A stretch of DNA of 21,243 nt from SXRF01 sp039808985. Its GTDB lineage: Bacteria; Pseudomonadota; Alphaproteobacteria; Rickettsiales; SXRF01. Within the stretch, counting starts at the first letter, position 1; every line of letters begins with the position of its first letter. The translations under genes and the position numbers were made by a program. The notes under the pieces were generated by a model. That model saw only the letters and a list, made by a program, of their open reading frames with translations. It was not told the origin of the DNA and ran no database searches. Where the stretch lies: the NCBI GenBank assembly GCA_039808985.1, contig JBDHUC010000035.1, positions 1 to 21,243 on the forward strand, given 5' to 3'. This document shows positions 1 through 7,087 of this stretch, piece after piece.

Positions 1-119
1 ACGTTTCTATCGAAGCGACACTCATCTCGCCAATCGCGATGGAAGAAGGCCTGCGCTTCGCTATCCGCGAAGGTGGACGTACCATCGGATCAGGTGTTGT
101 AGCTAAAATTTTGGAGTAG
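1..119 (+). CDS. tuf: Elongation factor Tu, C-terminal end (partial)
   Basis: This is the last 38 codons of EF-Tu, read in the frame that starts at base 3 and ending at TAG 117-119. EF-Tu is the GTPase that carries aminoacyl-tRNA to the ribosome. The visible part is the end of beta-barrel domain 3, with the family-typical segments PIAMEEGLRFAIREGG and GRTIGSGVVAKILE. The 5' part lies outside the window. A tuf copy directly before rpsJ is the usual bacterial arrangement. The GGAG at 113-116, overlapping the tuf stop, serves as ribosome binding site for rpsJ, so the two genes are probably translationally linked. Confidence 0.96.
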   Translation, partial: VSIEATLISPIAMEEGLRFAIREGGRTIGSGVVAKILE

Positions 120-125
120 TTAGCC

Positions 126-443
126 ATGCAAAACCAAAAAATCCGTATCTGGCTGAAAGCATTTGATCATCGTGTGCTTGATCAATCTACGGCTGAGATT
201 GTGTCAACCGCAAAGCGCACCGGTGCCCAGGTACATGGCCCGATACCGCTTCCTTTGCGTATTTCACGTTTTACCGTGAACCGTTCGCCGCATATTGATA
301 AAAAATCTCGTGAACAGTTTGAGATCCGTACCCATAAGCGTTTGATCGATATTCTCGATCCTACGCCACAGACAGTAGATGCTCTGATGAAGCTCGATCT
401 TGCTTCTGGCGTTGACATTAAAATTAAGGCGGAGGCAGCATAA
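126..443 (+). CDS. rpsJ: 30S ribosomal protein S10
   Basis: S10 (NusE) is a small-subunit head protein. It also joins NusB in transcription antitermination and can bridge NusG to the ribosome. The 105-residue product has the family length and carries conserved stretches such as GPIPLPLRISRFTVNRSPH and EQFEIRTHKRLIDI. The long loop near residues 45-65 is the part that penetrates the 30S head. The start is the ATG with GGAG (113-116) 9 nt upstream, next to the tuf stop. It is the first gene of the S10 operon proper. Its 3' end is followed after one base by the rplC start. Confidence 0.97.
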   Translation: MQNQKIRIWLKAFDHRVLDQSTAEIVSTAKRTGAQVHGPIPLPLRISRFTVNRSPHIDKKSREQFEIRTHKRLIDILDPTPQTVDALMKLDLASGVDIKIKAEAA

Positions 444-444
444 T

Positions 445-1155
445 ATGCGTACAGGATTAATTGCAAAAAAACTGGGGATGACCTCGGTATATACTGAAGA
501 GGGTGTTGAAACACCGGTTACAGTATTGCATGTCGATAATTGCCAGGTTGTTGCCAATAAAACCGTTGCTAAAGACGGATACACAGCGGTACAGCTTGGT
601 GCCGGAGCAGCCAAGGTAAAAAATGTTTCGAAAGCACTTCGTGGACATTTCGCAAAAGCGAAAGTTGAACCAAAGCGTAAGCTGGTTGAATTCCGTGTTG
701 AAGAAAAAGGTTTGCTTGAGCCTGGCACTGAAATCGTTGCCAGTCATTTTGTGCCGGGGCAATATGTGGATGTGGTTGGAAATTCAATTGGTAAAGGATT
801 TGCCGGTGTTATGAAGCGTCATAACTTTGCTGGTCTTGAAGCTACCCACGGCGTTTCAGTTTCCCACCGCTCGCACGGTTCTACCGGTCAGCGTCAGGAT
901 CCAGGCCGTGTATTCAAAGGCAAGAAGATGGCAGGGCATATGGGAACTGTACGTGTAACTACCCAGAACCTACAGGTTATCTCCGTTGATGAAGATCGCG
1001 GTTTTATCATGGTAAAAGGCGCTGTTCCGGGTGCAGAAAATGGTTTCGTGCTGGTTAAGGATGCCTGCAAAAAAGGCGCGCATCCGCTTGCTCCATTCCC
1101 TGCCGGTATCCGTAAGGCTGCTGCCAGCGAAAAACCTGCTGAAGTTAGTGCTTAA
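445..1155 (+). CDS. rplC: 50S ribosomal protein L3
   Basis: L3 is an early-assembly 50S protein that reaches towards the peptidyl-transferase centre. A longer frame opens at 400, but the true start is the ATG at 445. It gives the canonical N-terminus MRTGLIAKKLGMT and has GGAGG (431-435) at proper spacing inside the end of rpsJ. The product is then 236 residues. Family motifs include GLEATHGVSVSHRSHGSTGQ and the following RQDPGRVFKGKKMAGHMG, which form the central loop. The last 12 or so residues (AAASEKPAEVSA) are a short Ala-rich tail of the kind often seen in alphaproteobacterial L3. Confidence 0.97.
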   Translation: MRTGLIAKKLGMTSVYTEEGVETPVTVLHVDNCQVVANKTVAKDGYTAVQLGAGAAKVKNVSKALRGHFAKAKVEPKRKLVEFRVEEKGLLEPGTEIVASHFVPGQYVDVVGNSIGKGFAGVMKRHNFAGLEATHGVSVSHRSHGSTGQRQDPGRVFKGKKMAGHMGTVRVTTQNLQVISVDEDRGFIMVKGAVPGAENGFVLVKDACKKGAHPLAPFPAGIRKAAASEKPAEVSA

Positions 1156-1176
1156 AGCTAGAAATAGAGAAATTAT

Positions 1177-1797
1177 ATGAAAATAAAAGTTGTCACATTA
1201 GAAAACAAGGCTGCTGGTGAGATTGAACTCTCTGATGCTGTTTTTGGCGCTCCTGTCCGTAAGGATATACTGCACCGTATGGTTCAGTGGCAGCGTGCAA
1301 AGGCGCAGGCTGGTACCCATAAAACAAAAACCATAAGCGAGATAAGCGGAACAGGTAAAAAGCCTTTCAAGCAAAAAGGTTCTGGCAATGCACGTCAGGG
1401 TTCTATGCGTTCTGCCCAGATGCGCGGCGGTTCTACGATCTTTGGTCCGGTTGTTCGCAGCCATGCGATTGACCTGCCTAAAAAAGTACGTAAGCTTGCT
1501 ATGCGTGTGGCGCTTTCTTCCAAACAGGCGGAGGGAGCATTGTTTATTGTTGATAATGTTGATGTAAAAGCGCCAAAAACTAAAGCTATGGTTGCCCAGT
1601 TTGCAAAAAATGGCTGGGATGCACCGCTTATTATCGGCGGCGCGGAAGTGAATGAAAATTTTGCTAAAGCTGCACGTAACATTAAATTTGTAGATGTTCT
1701 GCCGCAGCAGGGCATCAATGTTTATGATATTTTGCGCCATAAGCAGTTAATTTTGACGAAAGACGCGGTAGCGCATCTTGAAGAGAGGCTTAAATGA
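1177..1797 (+). CDS. rplD: 50S ribosomal protein L4
   Basis: L4 lines the polypeptide exit tunnel and in enterobacteria represses its own operon. Whether it does so here cannot be judged, because the operon leader is outside the window. The 206-residue protein has the usual length. The extended loop (roughly residues 45-95) contains KPFKQKGSGNARQGSMRSAQ and GPVVRSH, the segments that reach the tunnel wall. The C-terminal Rossmann-like part ends with INVYDILRHKQLILTKDA. The ribosome binding site is weak (AAATAGAGAAATT before ATG). The stop overlaps the rplW start as ATGA (1794-1797), which indicates translational coupling. Confidence 0.96.
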   Translation: MKIKVVTLENKAAGEIELSDAVFGAPVRKDILHRMVQWQRAKAQAGTHKTKTISEISGTGKKPFKQKGSGNARQGSMRSAQMRGGSTIFGPVVRSHAIDLPKKVRKLAMRVALSSKQAEGALFIVDNVDVKAPKTKAMVAQFAKNGWDAPLIIGGAEVNENFAKAARNIKFVDVLPQQGINVYDILRHKQLILTKDAVAHLEERLK

Positions 1798-2120
1798 AAA
1801 AGGCTAAAAAATTAGACAAGGTTGAAGCTCGCGCTTACCATTACGATACTATCATATCGCCGGTAATCACCGAAAAATCGACTGCTGTTTCTGAATTTAA
1901 CAAGGTTATGTTCAACGTACGTCTTGATTCTACTAAGGCAGACATTAAGTCGGCTGTTGAAGCCCTGTTCAACGTAAAAGTAGCTGATGTAAATACCCTG
2001 CGCCGCCTTGGTAAAACCAAGATGTTCCGTGGTGTAAAAGGAAAACAGGGTGATAGAAAAAAAGCTATAGTTACCTTGGTTGCCGGGCAGTCAATCAATT
2101 TAGAAGGGGGAGTAAAATAA
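1794..2120 (+). CDS. rplW: 50S ribosomal protein L23
   Basis: L23 sits at the exit of the peptide tunnel and is the docking site for trigger factor and the signal recognition particle. The product is 108 residues. After a Lys-rich start of about 16 residues, the core runs from YDTIISPVITEKST through FNVRLDSTKADIKSAVEALF and VKVADVNTLRRLGKTK. It overlaps rplD by 4 nt (ATGA) and is followed one base after its stop by rplB. The GGGGG near 2106-2110, inside its 3' end, is the likely ribosome binding site for rplB. Confidence 0.96.
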   Translation: MKKAKKLDKVEARAYHYDTIISPVITEKSTAVSEFNKVMFNVRLDSTKADIKSAVEALFNVKVADVNTLRRLGKTKMFRGVKGKQGDRKKAIVTLVAGQSINLEGGVK

Positions 2121-2121
2121 C

Positions 2122-2952
2122 ATGGCTCTCAAAAGTTTTAAACCTACAACTCCTGCGCAGCGCCAGCTTGTTATAGTTGACCGTTCCGAGCTTTATAAAG
2201 GCAAGCCGGTAAAGCATCTGACAGAAGGAAAAAAGAAAACTGGTGGCCGTAATAATTATGGCCGTTTGACCGCATTCCGTGTGGGTGGTGGTCATAAACA
2301 GTCTTATCGCGTAATTGATTTCAAGCGCCGTAAATTTGACATGCCTGCAACCGTTGAGCGTCTGGAATATGACCCCAACCGGACTTCGTTCATCGCTCTT
2401 ATTAAATATTCTGATGGAGAACTGGCATATATCATCGCTCCTCAGCGTCTTGCTGTTGGTGATGTTGTAGTATCTTCCGAACGCGCTGATATTAAGCCTG
2501 GTAACGCTATGCCGCTTAAAAATATTCCGGTTGGAACTATTATACATAACGTTGAAATGAAAACAGGGAAGGGTGGCCAGCTTGCCCGCGCTGCCGGAAC
2601 TTATGTGCAGCTTGTTGGTAAGGATGCCGGTTATGCCCAGGTTAAGCTTCGCTCCGGTGAGCTACGCCTTATTCGCTCGGATTGCCTTGCCACTATTGGC
2701 GCAGTTTCAAACCCTGATAACCAGAACGCGGTTATCGGTAAAGCAGGCCGCAGCCGTTGGCTTGGCGTTCGCCCATGCGTGCGCGGTGTGGCTATGAACC
2801 CAGTTGATCATCCACATGGTGGTGGTGAGGGCCGTACTTCTGGTGGCCGTCATCCGGTAACTCCATGGGGTAAAGGAACTAAGGGTACCAAGACACGTTC
2901 TAAAAAGAAGAAGAATAAACTCATTCTTCGCAGCAGGCATCAAGGTAAGTAG
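2122..2952 (+). CDS. rplB: 50S ribosomal protein L2
   Basis: L2 is a primary 23S rRNA binder needed for subunit association and peptidyl-transferase activity. The 276-residue product has the standard length. The N-terminal OB-like part includes KKTGGRNNYGRLTAFRVGGG. The C-terminal part carries the near-invariant MNPVDHPHGGGEGRTSGG, with the histidine important for peptidyl transfer, then the basic tail TKTRSKKKKNKLILRSRHQ. The stop codon (2950-2952) already lies inside the first arm of an inverted repeat that separates rplB from rpsS. This is one of the few loose junctions in the S10 section. Confidence 0.97.
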   Translation: MALKSFKPTTPAQRQLVIVDRSELYKGKPVKHLTEGKKKTGGRNNYGRLTAFRVGGGHKQSYRVIDFKRRKFDMPATVERLEYDPNRTSFIALIKYSDGELAYIIAPQRLAVGDVVVSSERADIKPGNAMPLKNIPVGTIIHNVEMKTGKGGQLARAAGTYVQLVGKDAGYAQVKLRSGELRLIRSDCLATIGAVSNPDNQNAVIGKAGRSRWLGVRPCVRGVAMNPVDHPHGGGEGRTSGGRHPVTPWGKGTKGTKTRSKKKKNKLILRSRHQGK

Positions 2953-3080
2953 TGGTTAATGGCCAGTGGTCAGTAATCAGTAAGATTATTAATTTTTAAA
3001 AAGGGAGGGGTGGAAAAAAGGATAGAAGTTGATTGGAAGGTGAAACCACACTAACCATTAAACACTATCAACTAACCACT
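2951..3080 (+). repeat. Heptad-unit inverted repeat A (rplB/rpsS gap)
   Basis: An imperfect inverted repeat fills the 135-nt gap. The left arm is 2951-2981 and the right arm 3050-3080, each 31 nt. Reverse-complementing the right arm gives 21 of 31 identities, with a perfect outer 8 bp (AGTGGTTA / TAACCACT). The left arm parses into 7-nt units: AGTGGTT, AATGGCC, AGTGGTC, AGTAATC, AGTAAGA. The right arm reads AGTGGTT, AGTTGAT, AGTGTTT, AATGGTT on the other strand. The 68-nt centre is purine-rich and includes a GGGAGGGG stretch. It is the same class of element as repeats B to F. The right arm ends 7 nt before the rpsS ATG. Confidence 0.75.
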
Positions 3081-3087
3081 AAAATAT

Positions 3088-3378
3088 ATGGCACGTTCAG
3101 TTTGGAAAGGTCCGTTCGTTGATGGTTACCTGCTTAAGAAAGCAGAAGAAGCCAAGGCGGCTACCCGCAATCAAATCATAAAAACATGGTCACGTCGTTC
3201 CACGATATTGCCACAGTTCGTTGGTTTGACTTTCGGCGTGTATAACGGCAAAAAATTCATCCCGGTTTCTGTTAATGAAGACATGATCGGCCATAAATTC
3301 GGCGAATTTTCACCAACCCGCACTTTCCATGGGCATACAGCCGATAAAAAAGTTGCAGCCAAACCTAAAAAAGCATAG
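3088..3378 (+). CDS. rpsS: 30S ribosomal protein S19
   Basis: S19 binds the head of the 30S subunit near the A-site finger, together with S13. The 96-residue product matches the family: MARSVWKGPFVDGYLLKKAE, then IKTWSRRSTILPQFVGLTF and NEDMIGHKFGEFSPTRTFHGH. It ends in a short basic tail (KKVAAKPKKA). The start is clear from the protein, but there is no Shine-Dalgarno motif. The bases before the ATG are the repeat A right arm followed by AAAATAT. Initiation may therefore depend on an unstructured AT-rich leader, on coupling, or on the purine-rich centre of the repeat. Confidence 0.96.
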   Translation: MARSVWKGPFVDGYLLKKAEEAKAATRNQIIKTWSRRSTILPQFVGLTFGVYNGKKFIPVSVNEDMIGHKFGEFSPTRTFHGHTADKKVAAKPKKA

Positions 3379-3394
3379 GCAAAAAGGATAATAT

Positions 3395-3775
3395 ATGTCT
3401 AAGAAATCAGCCGAGCGTGCATTGGCACCAAACGAAGCCAAAGCGGTAATAAACCGCCTGCGTATCAGCCCACAGAAATTAAACCTTGTCGCTGCGCTTA
3501 TTCGTGGCATGGATGTGAATGGCGCTATCACGCAGCTTTCATTTTCCAGCAAGCGTATTGCTGGCGATGTTAAGAAGGCTTTGCAATCAGCTATCGCTAA
3601 CGCAGAAAATAATCATAACCTGAATGTTGATTCACTTTATGTGAAAGAAGCATATGTAGGTAAAAATCTAGTGATGAAACGTATGCATACACGTGGCCGT
3701 GGCAAATCGGCGCGCGTATTCAGGCCATTTGCAAATTTGACGCTGATTGTGCGTGAAAAAGAGGAGAAAGCATAA
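3395..3775 (+). CDS. rplV: 50S ribosomal protein L22
   Basis: L22 spans the 50S subunit and its beta-hairpin lines the exit tunnel opposite L4. Family features in the 126 residues are LRISPQKLNLVAALIRGMDV in the globular part, the hairpin VKEAYVGKNLVMKRMHTRGR, and the closing FANLTLIVREKEE. An AAAGGATAATAT leader gives a reasonable ribosome binding site (AAGG). It lies 16 nt after rpsS and one base before the rpsC start, consistent with one transcript. The N-terminus carries about ten extra residues (SKKSAERALA) before the usual start of the fold. Confidence 0.96.
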   Translation: MSKKSAERALAPNEAKAVINRLRISPQKLNLVAALIRGMDVNGAITQLSFSSKRIAGDVKKALQSAIANAENNHNLNVDSLYVKEAYVGKNLVMKRMHTRGRGKSARVFRPFANLTLIVREKEEKA

Positions 3776-3776
3776 T

Positions 3777-4472
3777 ATGGGTCAGAAAGTAAACGCAATT
3801 AGTTTCCGTGTTGGCGTAAACAAAACCTGGGATTCACGCTGGTTTGCAGGTGCTGATTATGCAACCAAGCTGCATGAAGATTATAAAATTCAGGCTTATC
3901 TGAAAAAGAGCCTTGATGCTGCTGGTGTTAGCAAAGTCGTGATCGAGCGTCCTACCAAAAAGGCGCATATCACAATTCATACAGCGCGTCCTGGTGTTGT
4001 TATTGGTAAAAAAGGCGCAGACATTGATAAAATCAAGAAGGATCTGGCTAAATATACTAAAGATGAAGTTCATCTGAATATTGTTCCTGTAGCAAAACCA
4101 GAGCTGGATGCAACCTTAATAGCTGAATCAATTGCCCAGCAATTGGAAAAACGTGTGGCTTTCCGCCGTGCCATGAAACGCGCTGTGCAGTCCTGCCTCC
4201 GCCTTGGCGCACTTGGTATCCGCATTAACGTAAGTGGTCGTCTTGGTGGCGCTGAAATCGCCCGCATGGAATGGTACCGTGAAGGCCGTGTGCCATTGCA
4301 TACTTTACGTGCTGATGTAGATTACGGTATCGCCCGTTCTGAAACTGCTTATGGAACCATCGGTGTTAAGGTCTGGGTATTTAAAGGCGAGATACTTGGC
4401 AAAGAAAAGAAGATTGAAGCTGCTCCATCTGATGTGGCTCCTGTAGAACTACTAGCAACAAGCAACGAGTAA
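3777..4472 (+). CDS. rpsC: 30S ribosomal protein S3
   Basis: S3 forms part of the mRNA entry channel and has helicase-like activity with S4 and S5. The frame is open from 3747, but the correct start is the ATG at 3777, giving MGQKVNAISFRVGVNKTWDS and 231 residues. The preceding GAGGAGAAAG in the end of rplV is its ribosome binding site. The KH domain carries the GXXG loop in VVIGKKGADIDKIKK. The C-terminal domain has GRLGGAEIARMEWYREGRVP and TLRADVDYGIA. The last 20 or so residues are a low-complexity tail (EAAPSDVAPVELLATSNE). rplP follows after 6 nt. Confidence 0.97.
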   Translation: MGQKVNAISFRVGVNKTWDSRWFAGADYATKLHEDYKIQAYLKKSLDAAGVSKVVIERPTKKAHITIHTARPGVVIGKKGADIDKIKKDLAKYTKDEVHLNIVPVAKPELDATLIAESIAQQLEKRVAFRRAMKRAVQSCLRLGALGIRINVSGRLGGAEIARMEWYREGRVPLHTLRADVDYGIARSETAYGTIGVKVWVFKGEILGKEKKIEAAPSDVAPVELLATSNE

Positions 4473-4478
4473 CCGATT

Positions 4479-4898
4479 ATGATGAGTCCTAAAAAAACAA
4501 AATACCGTAAAGCGCATAAAGGCCGCATAAAAGGCGCCTCCAAAGGCGGATTTACCTTGAATTTTGGTGAGTATGGCCTGAAAGCCATGCAGCCTGAGCG
4601 TATAACTGCGCGCCAGATCGAAGCGGCTCGCCGTGCGATATCCCGCCATGTTAAGCGTGTTGGCCGTATGTGGATACGCATATTCCCAGACCTGCCTGTA
4701 ACCCGCAAGCCTGCGGAAGTACGCATGGGTAGTGGTAAAGGTTCTGTGGAATTCTGGGCAGCTCGTGTTGCTCCTGGGCGCATATTGTTTGAAGTGGATG
4801 GCGTTCCTGAGGCAGTTGCGCGTGAGGCTTTTGACCGCGCTTCAGCAAAGCTCCCTATTAAAACCAAATTTGTATCGCGTGTGAAAGAAGGAGAATAG
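4479..4898 (+). CDS. rplP: 50S ribosomal protein L16
   Basis: L16 lies beside the A-site tRNA elbow and the L27 region and is essential for late 50S assembly. The 139-residue protein is canonical: SPKKTKYRKAHKGRIKG, then GLKAMQPERITARQIEAARR, then VRMGSGKGSVEFWAARV. Two ATGs are adjacent (4479 and 4482). The first gives M-M-S-P, matching the usual M-L-S-P start, and is preferred. The ribosome binding site is weak (AACGAGTAACC). rpmC begins 2 nt after the stop, and the AAGGAG at 4889-4894 in the rplP end precedes it. Confidence 0.97.
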   Translation: MMSPKKTKYRKAHKGRIKGASKGGFTLNFGEYGLKAMQPERITARQIEAARRAISRHVKRVGRMWIRIFPDLPVTRKPAEVRMGSGKGSVEFWAARVAPGRILFEVDGVPEAVAREAFDRASAKLPIKTKFVSRVKEGE

Positions 4899-4900
4899 AC

Positions 4901-5158
4901 ATGAAAACTTCCGAACTTCGCAGCAAATCCAGAGAAGAGCTAAAGGATATTATCCTTACTTCAAAGAAAGAGCAGTTTAACCTGCGTATGCAGATGGCAA
5001 CCGGTTCACTGGAAAATAACCAGGGCTTCCGCGAGGCACGCCGCACTATCGCAAGAGCAAAAACTCTGTTGAACGAAGCAAACAATGATGTTAAGAGTGT
5101 TGCCCCTAAAAAGGCACCAGCTAAAAAAACAAAGGCAAAAGAAAAGAAGAAGGATTAA
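4901..5158 (+). CDS. rpmC: 50S ribosomal protein L29, Lys/Ala-tailed
   Basis: L29 sits by L23 at the tunnel exit. The first 62 or so residues are a normal L29: MKTSELRSKSREELKDIIL followed by the helical EQFNLRMQMATGSLENNQ and ARRTIARAKTLL. The family usually ends at about 65 residues. This one runs to 85, with a basic tail of about 20 residues (VAPKKAPAKKTKAKEKKKD). The tail resembles the Ala/Lys-rich additions on L5 and L30 in the same operon. The stop is 3 nt before the rpsQ ATG. The start is supported by AAGGAG ending about 7 nt upstream. Confidence 0.95.
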   Translation: MKTSELRSKSREELKDIILTSKKEQFNLRMQMATGSLENNQGFREARRTIARAKTLLNEANNDVKSVAPKKAPAKKTKAKEKKKD

Positions 5159-5161
5159 TTC

Positions 5162-5395
5162 ATGCCAAGGCGCGTATTGCAAGGAACCGTCGTAAGCGAC
5201 GCAAATGAAAAAACAGTTACCGTACGTGTGGAGCGCCGCGTTTCACATCCGGTATATAAAAAGACTATACGCCGTTCAAAAAAATACGCGGCACATGATG
5301 AAAAAAACCAGTTTAAGGTTGGTGATAAGGTGCAGATCGTTGAATCTGCCCCGATTTCAAAAACCAAACGCTGGACAGTTGTTTACGAAGGCTAG
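5162..5395 (+). CDS. rpsQ: 30S ribosomal protein S17
   Basis: S17 is an OB-fold primary binder of 16S rRNA near its 5' domain. The 77-residue product has the family core: RVLQGTVVSDANEKTVTVRV, ERRVSHPVYKKTIRRSKKY and AAHDEKNQFKVGDKVQIVES, then PISKTKRWTVV. The ATG is 3 nt after the rpmC stop, and the purine-rich end of rpmC (AAGAAGAAGGATTAATTC) supplies the ribosome binding site. There is nothing unusual in length or motifs. Confidence 0.96.
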   Translation: MPRRVLQGTVVSDANEKTVTVRVERRVSHPVYKKTIRRSKKYAAHDEKNQFKVGDKVQIVESAPISKTKRWTVVYEG

Positions 5396-5413
5396 AAATT
5401 AGGAAGATATAAT

Positions 5414-5782
5414 ATGATACAGCAGCAATCTAACCTTGAAGTAGCCGATAATTCAGGCGCGCGTCGAGTAATGTGTATTAAAGTATTGGGCGGTGCGGGG
5501 CGTAAATTCGCTTCAGTTGGCGATGTTATCGTAGTGTCCATTAAAGATGCCATACCGCGTGGCAAAGTAAAAAAAGGCGAAGTGCACCGCGCAGTTATTG
5601 TTCGTACCAAGCGCGACATCCATCGCGCAGATGGCAGCACTATACGCTTTGACAAGAATGCGGCTGTGCTTCTAACCAAGCAGAATGAACCTATCGGCAC
5701 ACGTATATTTGGGCCGGTTACCCGCGAACTGCGCGCTAAGCAGTTCATGAAGATCGTATCGTTGGCGCCTGAAGTATTATAA
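5414..5782 (+). CDS. rplN: 50S ribosomal protein L14
   Basis: L14 lies on the subunit interface, contacts 16S helix 14, and is the site where the silencing factor RsfS binds. The product has 122 residues, the standard length. It starts MIQQQSNLEVADNSGARRVM and continues CIKVLGGAGRKFASVGDVIV, then KKGEVHRAVIVRTK, and ends GPVTRELRAKQFMKIVSLAPEVL. The 18-nt gap after rpsQ contains AGGAAG (5401-5406), a good ribosome binding site for the ATG. The next gene, rplX, follows after 22 nt. Confidence 0.97.
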   Translation: MIQQQSNLEVADNSGARRVMCIKVLGGAGRKFASVGDVIVVSIKDAIPRGKVKKGEVHRAVIVRTKRDIHRADGSTIRFDKNAAVLLTKQNEPIGTRIFGPVTRELRAKQFMKIVSLAPEVL

Positions 5783-5804
5783 GAAATTTAGTTGGGATTT
5801 TAAA

Positions 5805-6119
5805 ATGGCTATTAAGTATAAAGTAAAAAAAGGTGACGAAGTTGTGGTCATCGCTGGTAAGGAAAAAGGAAAAAAAGGCACTATCACTAAGGTGATTACC
5901 GCTGAAGCCCGTGTCGTTGTCGGTGGTATTAATATGGTAAAGCGTCATACCAAGGCCAGCAAAACATCAGCCGGTGGCATCATTGAAAAAGAGGCGCCAC
6001 TGCATATATCTAACGTGTCGCTGATAGATGCAAAATCTGGCAAGCCGACACGCGCAGGTTATAAATTCGAAGGTGATAATAAAGTGCGCATTGCTAAGCG
6101 TTCGGGAGATAAAATATAA
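5805..6119 (+). CDS. rplX: 50S ribosomal protein L24
   Basis: L24 is an assembly initiator that binds domain I of 23S rRNA. The 104-residue protein begins with the KOW motif (VKKGDEVVVIAGKEKGKKG, residues about 5-24). It continues with ARVVVGGINMVKRHTK and KEAPLHISNVSLID, all typical of the family. A clear Shine-Dalgarno is lacking; TTGGGATTTTAAA precedes the ATG, with GGGA about 8 nt upstream. The stop TAA (6117-6119) shares its last A with the rplE ATG, a TAATG overlap that implies coupled translation. Confidence 0.96.
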   Translation: MAIKYKVKKGDEVVVIAGKEKGKKGTITKVITAEARVVVGGINMVKRHTKASKTSAGGIIEKEAPLHISNVSLIDAKSGKPTRAGYKFEGDNKVRIAKRSGDKI

Positions 6120-6760
6120 TGGCTACTGATAAGAAAAAATCCGGCTCTGCTAAAGCCGCTGCTGAAATAGCTCCTAAGGCTGAAAAAGCAAAGAAACCTG
6201 CTGCTTCTAAAGGTGGCTATGTTCCTCGCTTGCAGGCTATATATGAAAAGGACGTTCGCTCCTCAATGCAGAAGCAGTTTAACTATAAAAACGGAATGGA
6301 GATACCAAAGCTTGATAAGATCGTTATCAATATGGGCGTTGGCGAAAATGTAAATGACAGCAAAACCATTCAGGCTGCTGTTAATGAGCTTGGTCTTATA
6401 ACTGGCCAGAAGGCCCTGATAACCAGGTCTAAAAAAGCTATCGCCGGATTTAAGCTGCGCGAAGGCCTGCCTATTGGTTGCAAGGTTACACTACGTAAGC
6501 AGCGTATGTATGAATTCCTTGACCGCCTTATCAATACCGCCCTGCCGCGTGTGCGCGATTTCCGCGGTGTGCCGCATAAGAGTTTTGATGGCCGTGGCAA
6601 TTATGCGCTTGGGCTTAAGGAACAGATCGTATTCCCGGAAATCAATTATGATAAAATTGACCAGATAAGGGGTATGGATATTATTATCTGCACCACAGCA
6701 AAGACCGATAACGAGGCGAAATCTTTGCTTGCTGCTATGAATATGCCGTTTGTGAAATAG
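6119..6760 (+). CDS. rplE: 50S ribosomal protein L5 with N-terminal Lys/Ala extension
   Basis: L5 binds 5S rRNA in the central protuberance. The core begins near residue 34 (YVPRLQAIYEKDVRSSMQ) and shows the conserved PKLDKIVINMGVGE, ITRSKKAIAGFKLREG, RVRDFRGVPHKSFDGRGNY and GMDIIICTTAK. The family is normally about 180 residues and starts just before PRL. Here 213 residues are encoded. The first 33 are low-complexity and rich in Ala and Lys (ATDKKKSGSAKAAAEIAPK and so on). I see no ATG or GTG in frame near the core that could serve instead, and the TAATG overlap with rplX supports the upstream start. Confidence 0.95.
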   Translation: MATDKKKSGSAKAAAEIAPKAEKAKKPAASKGGYVPRLQAIYEKDVRSSMQKQFNYKNGMEIPKLDKIVINMGVGENVNDSKTIQAAVNELGLITGQKALITRSKKAIAGFKLREGLPIGCKVTLRKQRMYEFLDRLINTALPRVRDFRGVPHKSFDGRGNYALGLKEQIVFPEINYDKIDQIRGMDIIICTTAKTDNEAKSLLAAMNMPFVK

Positions 6761-6771
6761 TTGGAGAAAAT

Positions 6772-7077
6772 ATGGCTAAACTTAGTTCTGTAAATAAAAA
6801 TAACCGCCGCCTTAAAATGGCAAAAAAATATGCTAATAAGCGCGCTTCTCTTAAGGAAGTTATAATGAACCGCGATTTGCCGTTCGAAGAGCGCTTGCAG
6901 GCGCAGATAAAATTGTCTGCAATGCCGCGTAATGGGGCTAAAACCCGTCATCGCAACCGTTGCGAGCTGACCGGTCGCGCTCGTGGCGTATACCGTAAAT
7001 TTAAACTTTCGCGCATTAAGCTGCGTGAGCTTGGCTCGTTCGGAAAAGTTCCCGGATTAACCAAGGCAAGCTGGTAG
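6772..7077 (+). CDS. rpsN: 30S ribosomal protein S14, zinc-independent form
   Basis: S14 is a late-assembling 30S head protein. At 101 residues this is the long form. It lacks the CXXC pairs of the short zinc-binding form and has only one cysteine, in NRCELTGRARGVYRKF. It ends with the typical LRELGSFGKVPGLTKASW. The ribosome binding site is TTGGAGAAAAT directly before the ATG. It lies 11 nt after rplE and 10 nt before rpsH. The rpsN stop context (TAGGAGAATAAAT) gives the ribosome binding site for rpsH. Confidence 0.97.
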   Translation: MAKLSSVNKNNRRLKMAKKYANKRASLKEVIMNRDLPFEERLQAQIKLSAMPRNGAKTRHRNRCELTGRARGVYRKFKLSRIKLRELGSFGKVPGLTKASW

Positions 7078-7087
7078 GAGAATAAAT

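Noticed and set aside
400..444. Extended L3 N-terminus from an upstream in-frame ATG at 400
   Set aside because: The canonical MRTGLIAKKLG start lies at 445 with a well-placed GGAGG. The upstream codons are the rpsJ 3' end read in another frame.
3010..3054. Short leader peptide from GTG after GGGAGGGG inside repeat A
   Set aside because: It is only 14 codons, the purine run touches the GTG so spacing is wrong, and there is no composition or motif to support it.
3747..3776. Extended S3 start upstream of 3777
   Set aside because: S3 proteins start MGQKVN, which is encoded at 3777 with a GAGGAG upstream. The extra ten codons overlap rplV.
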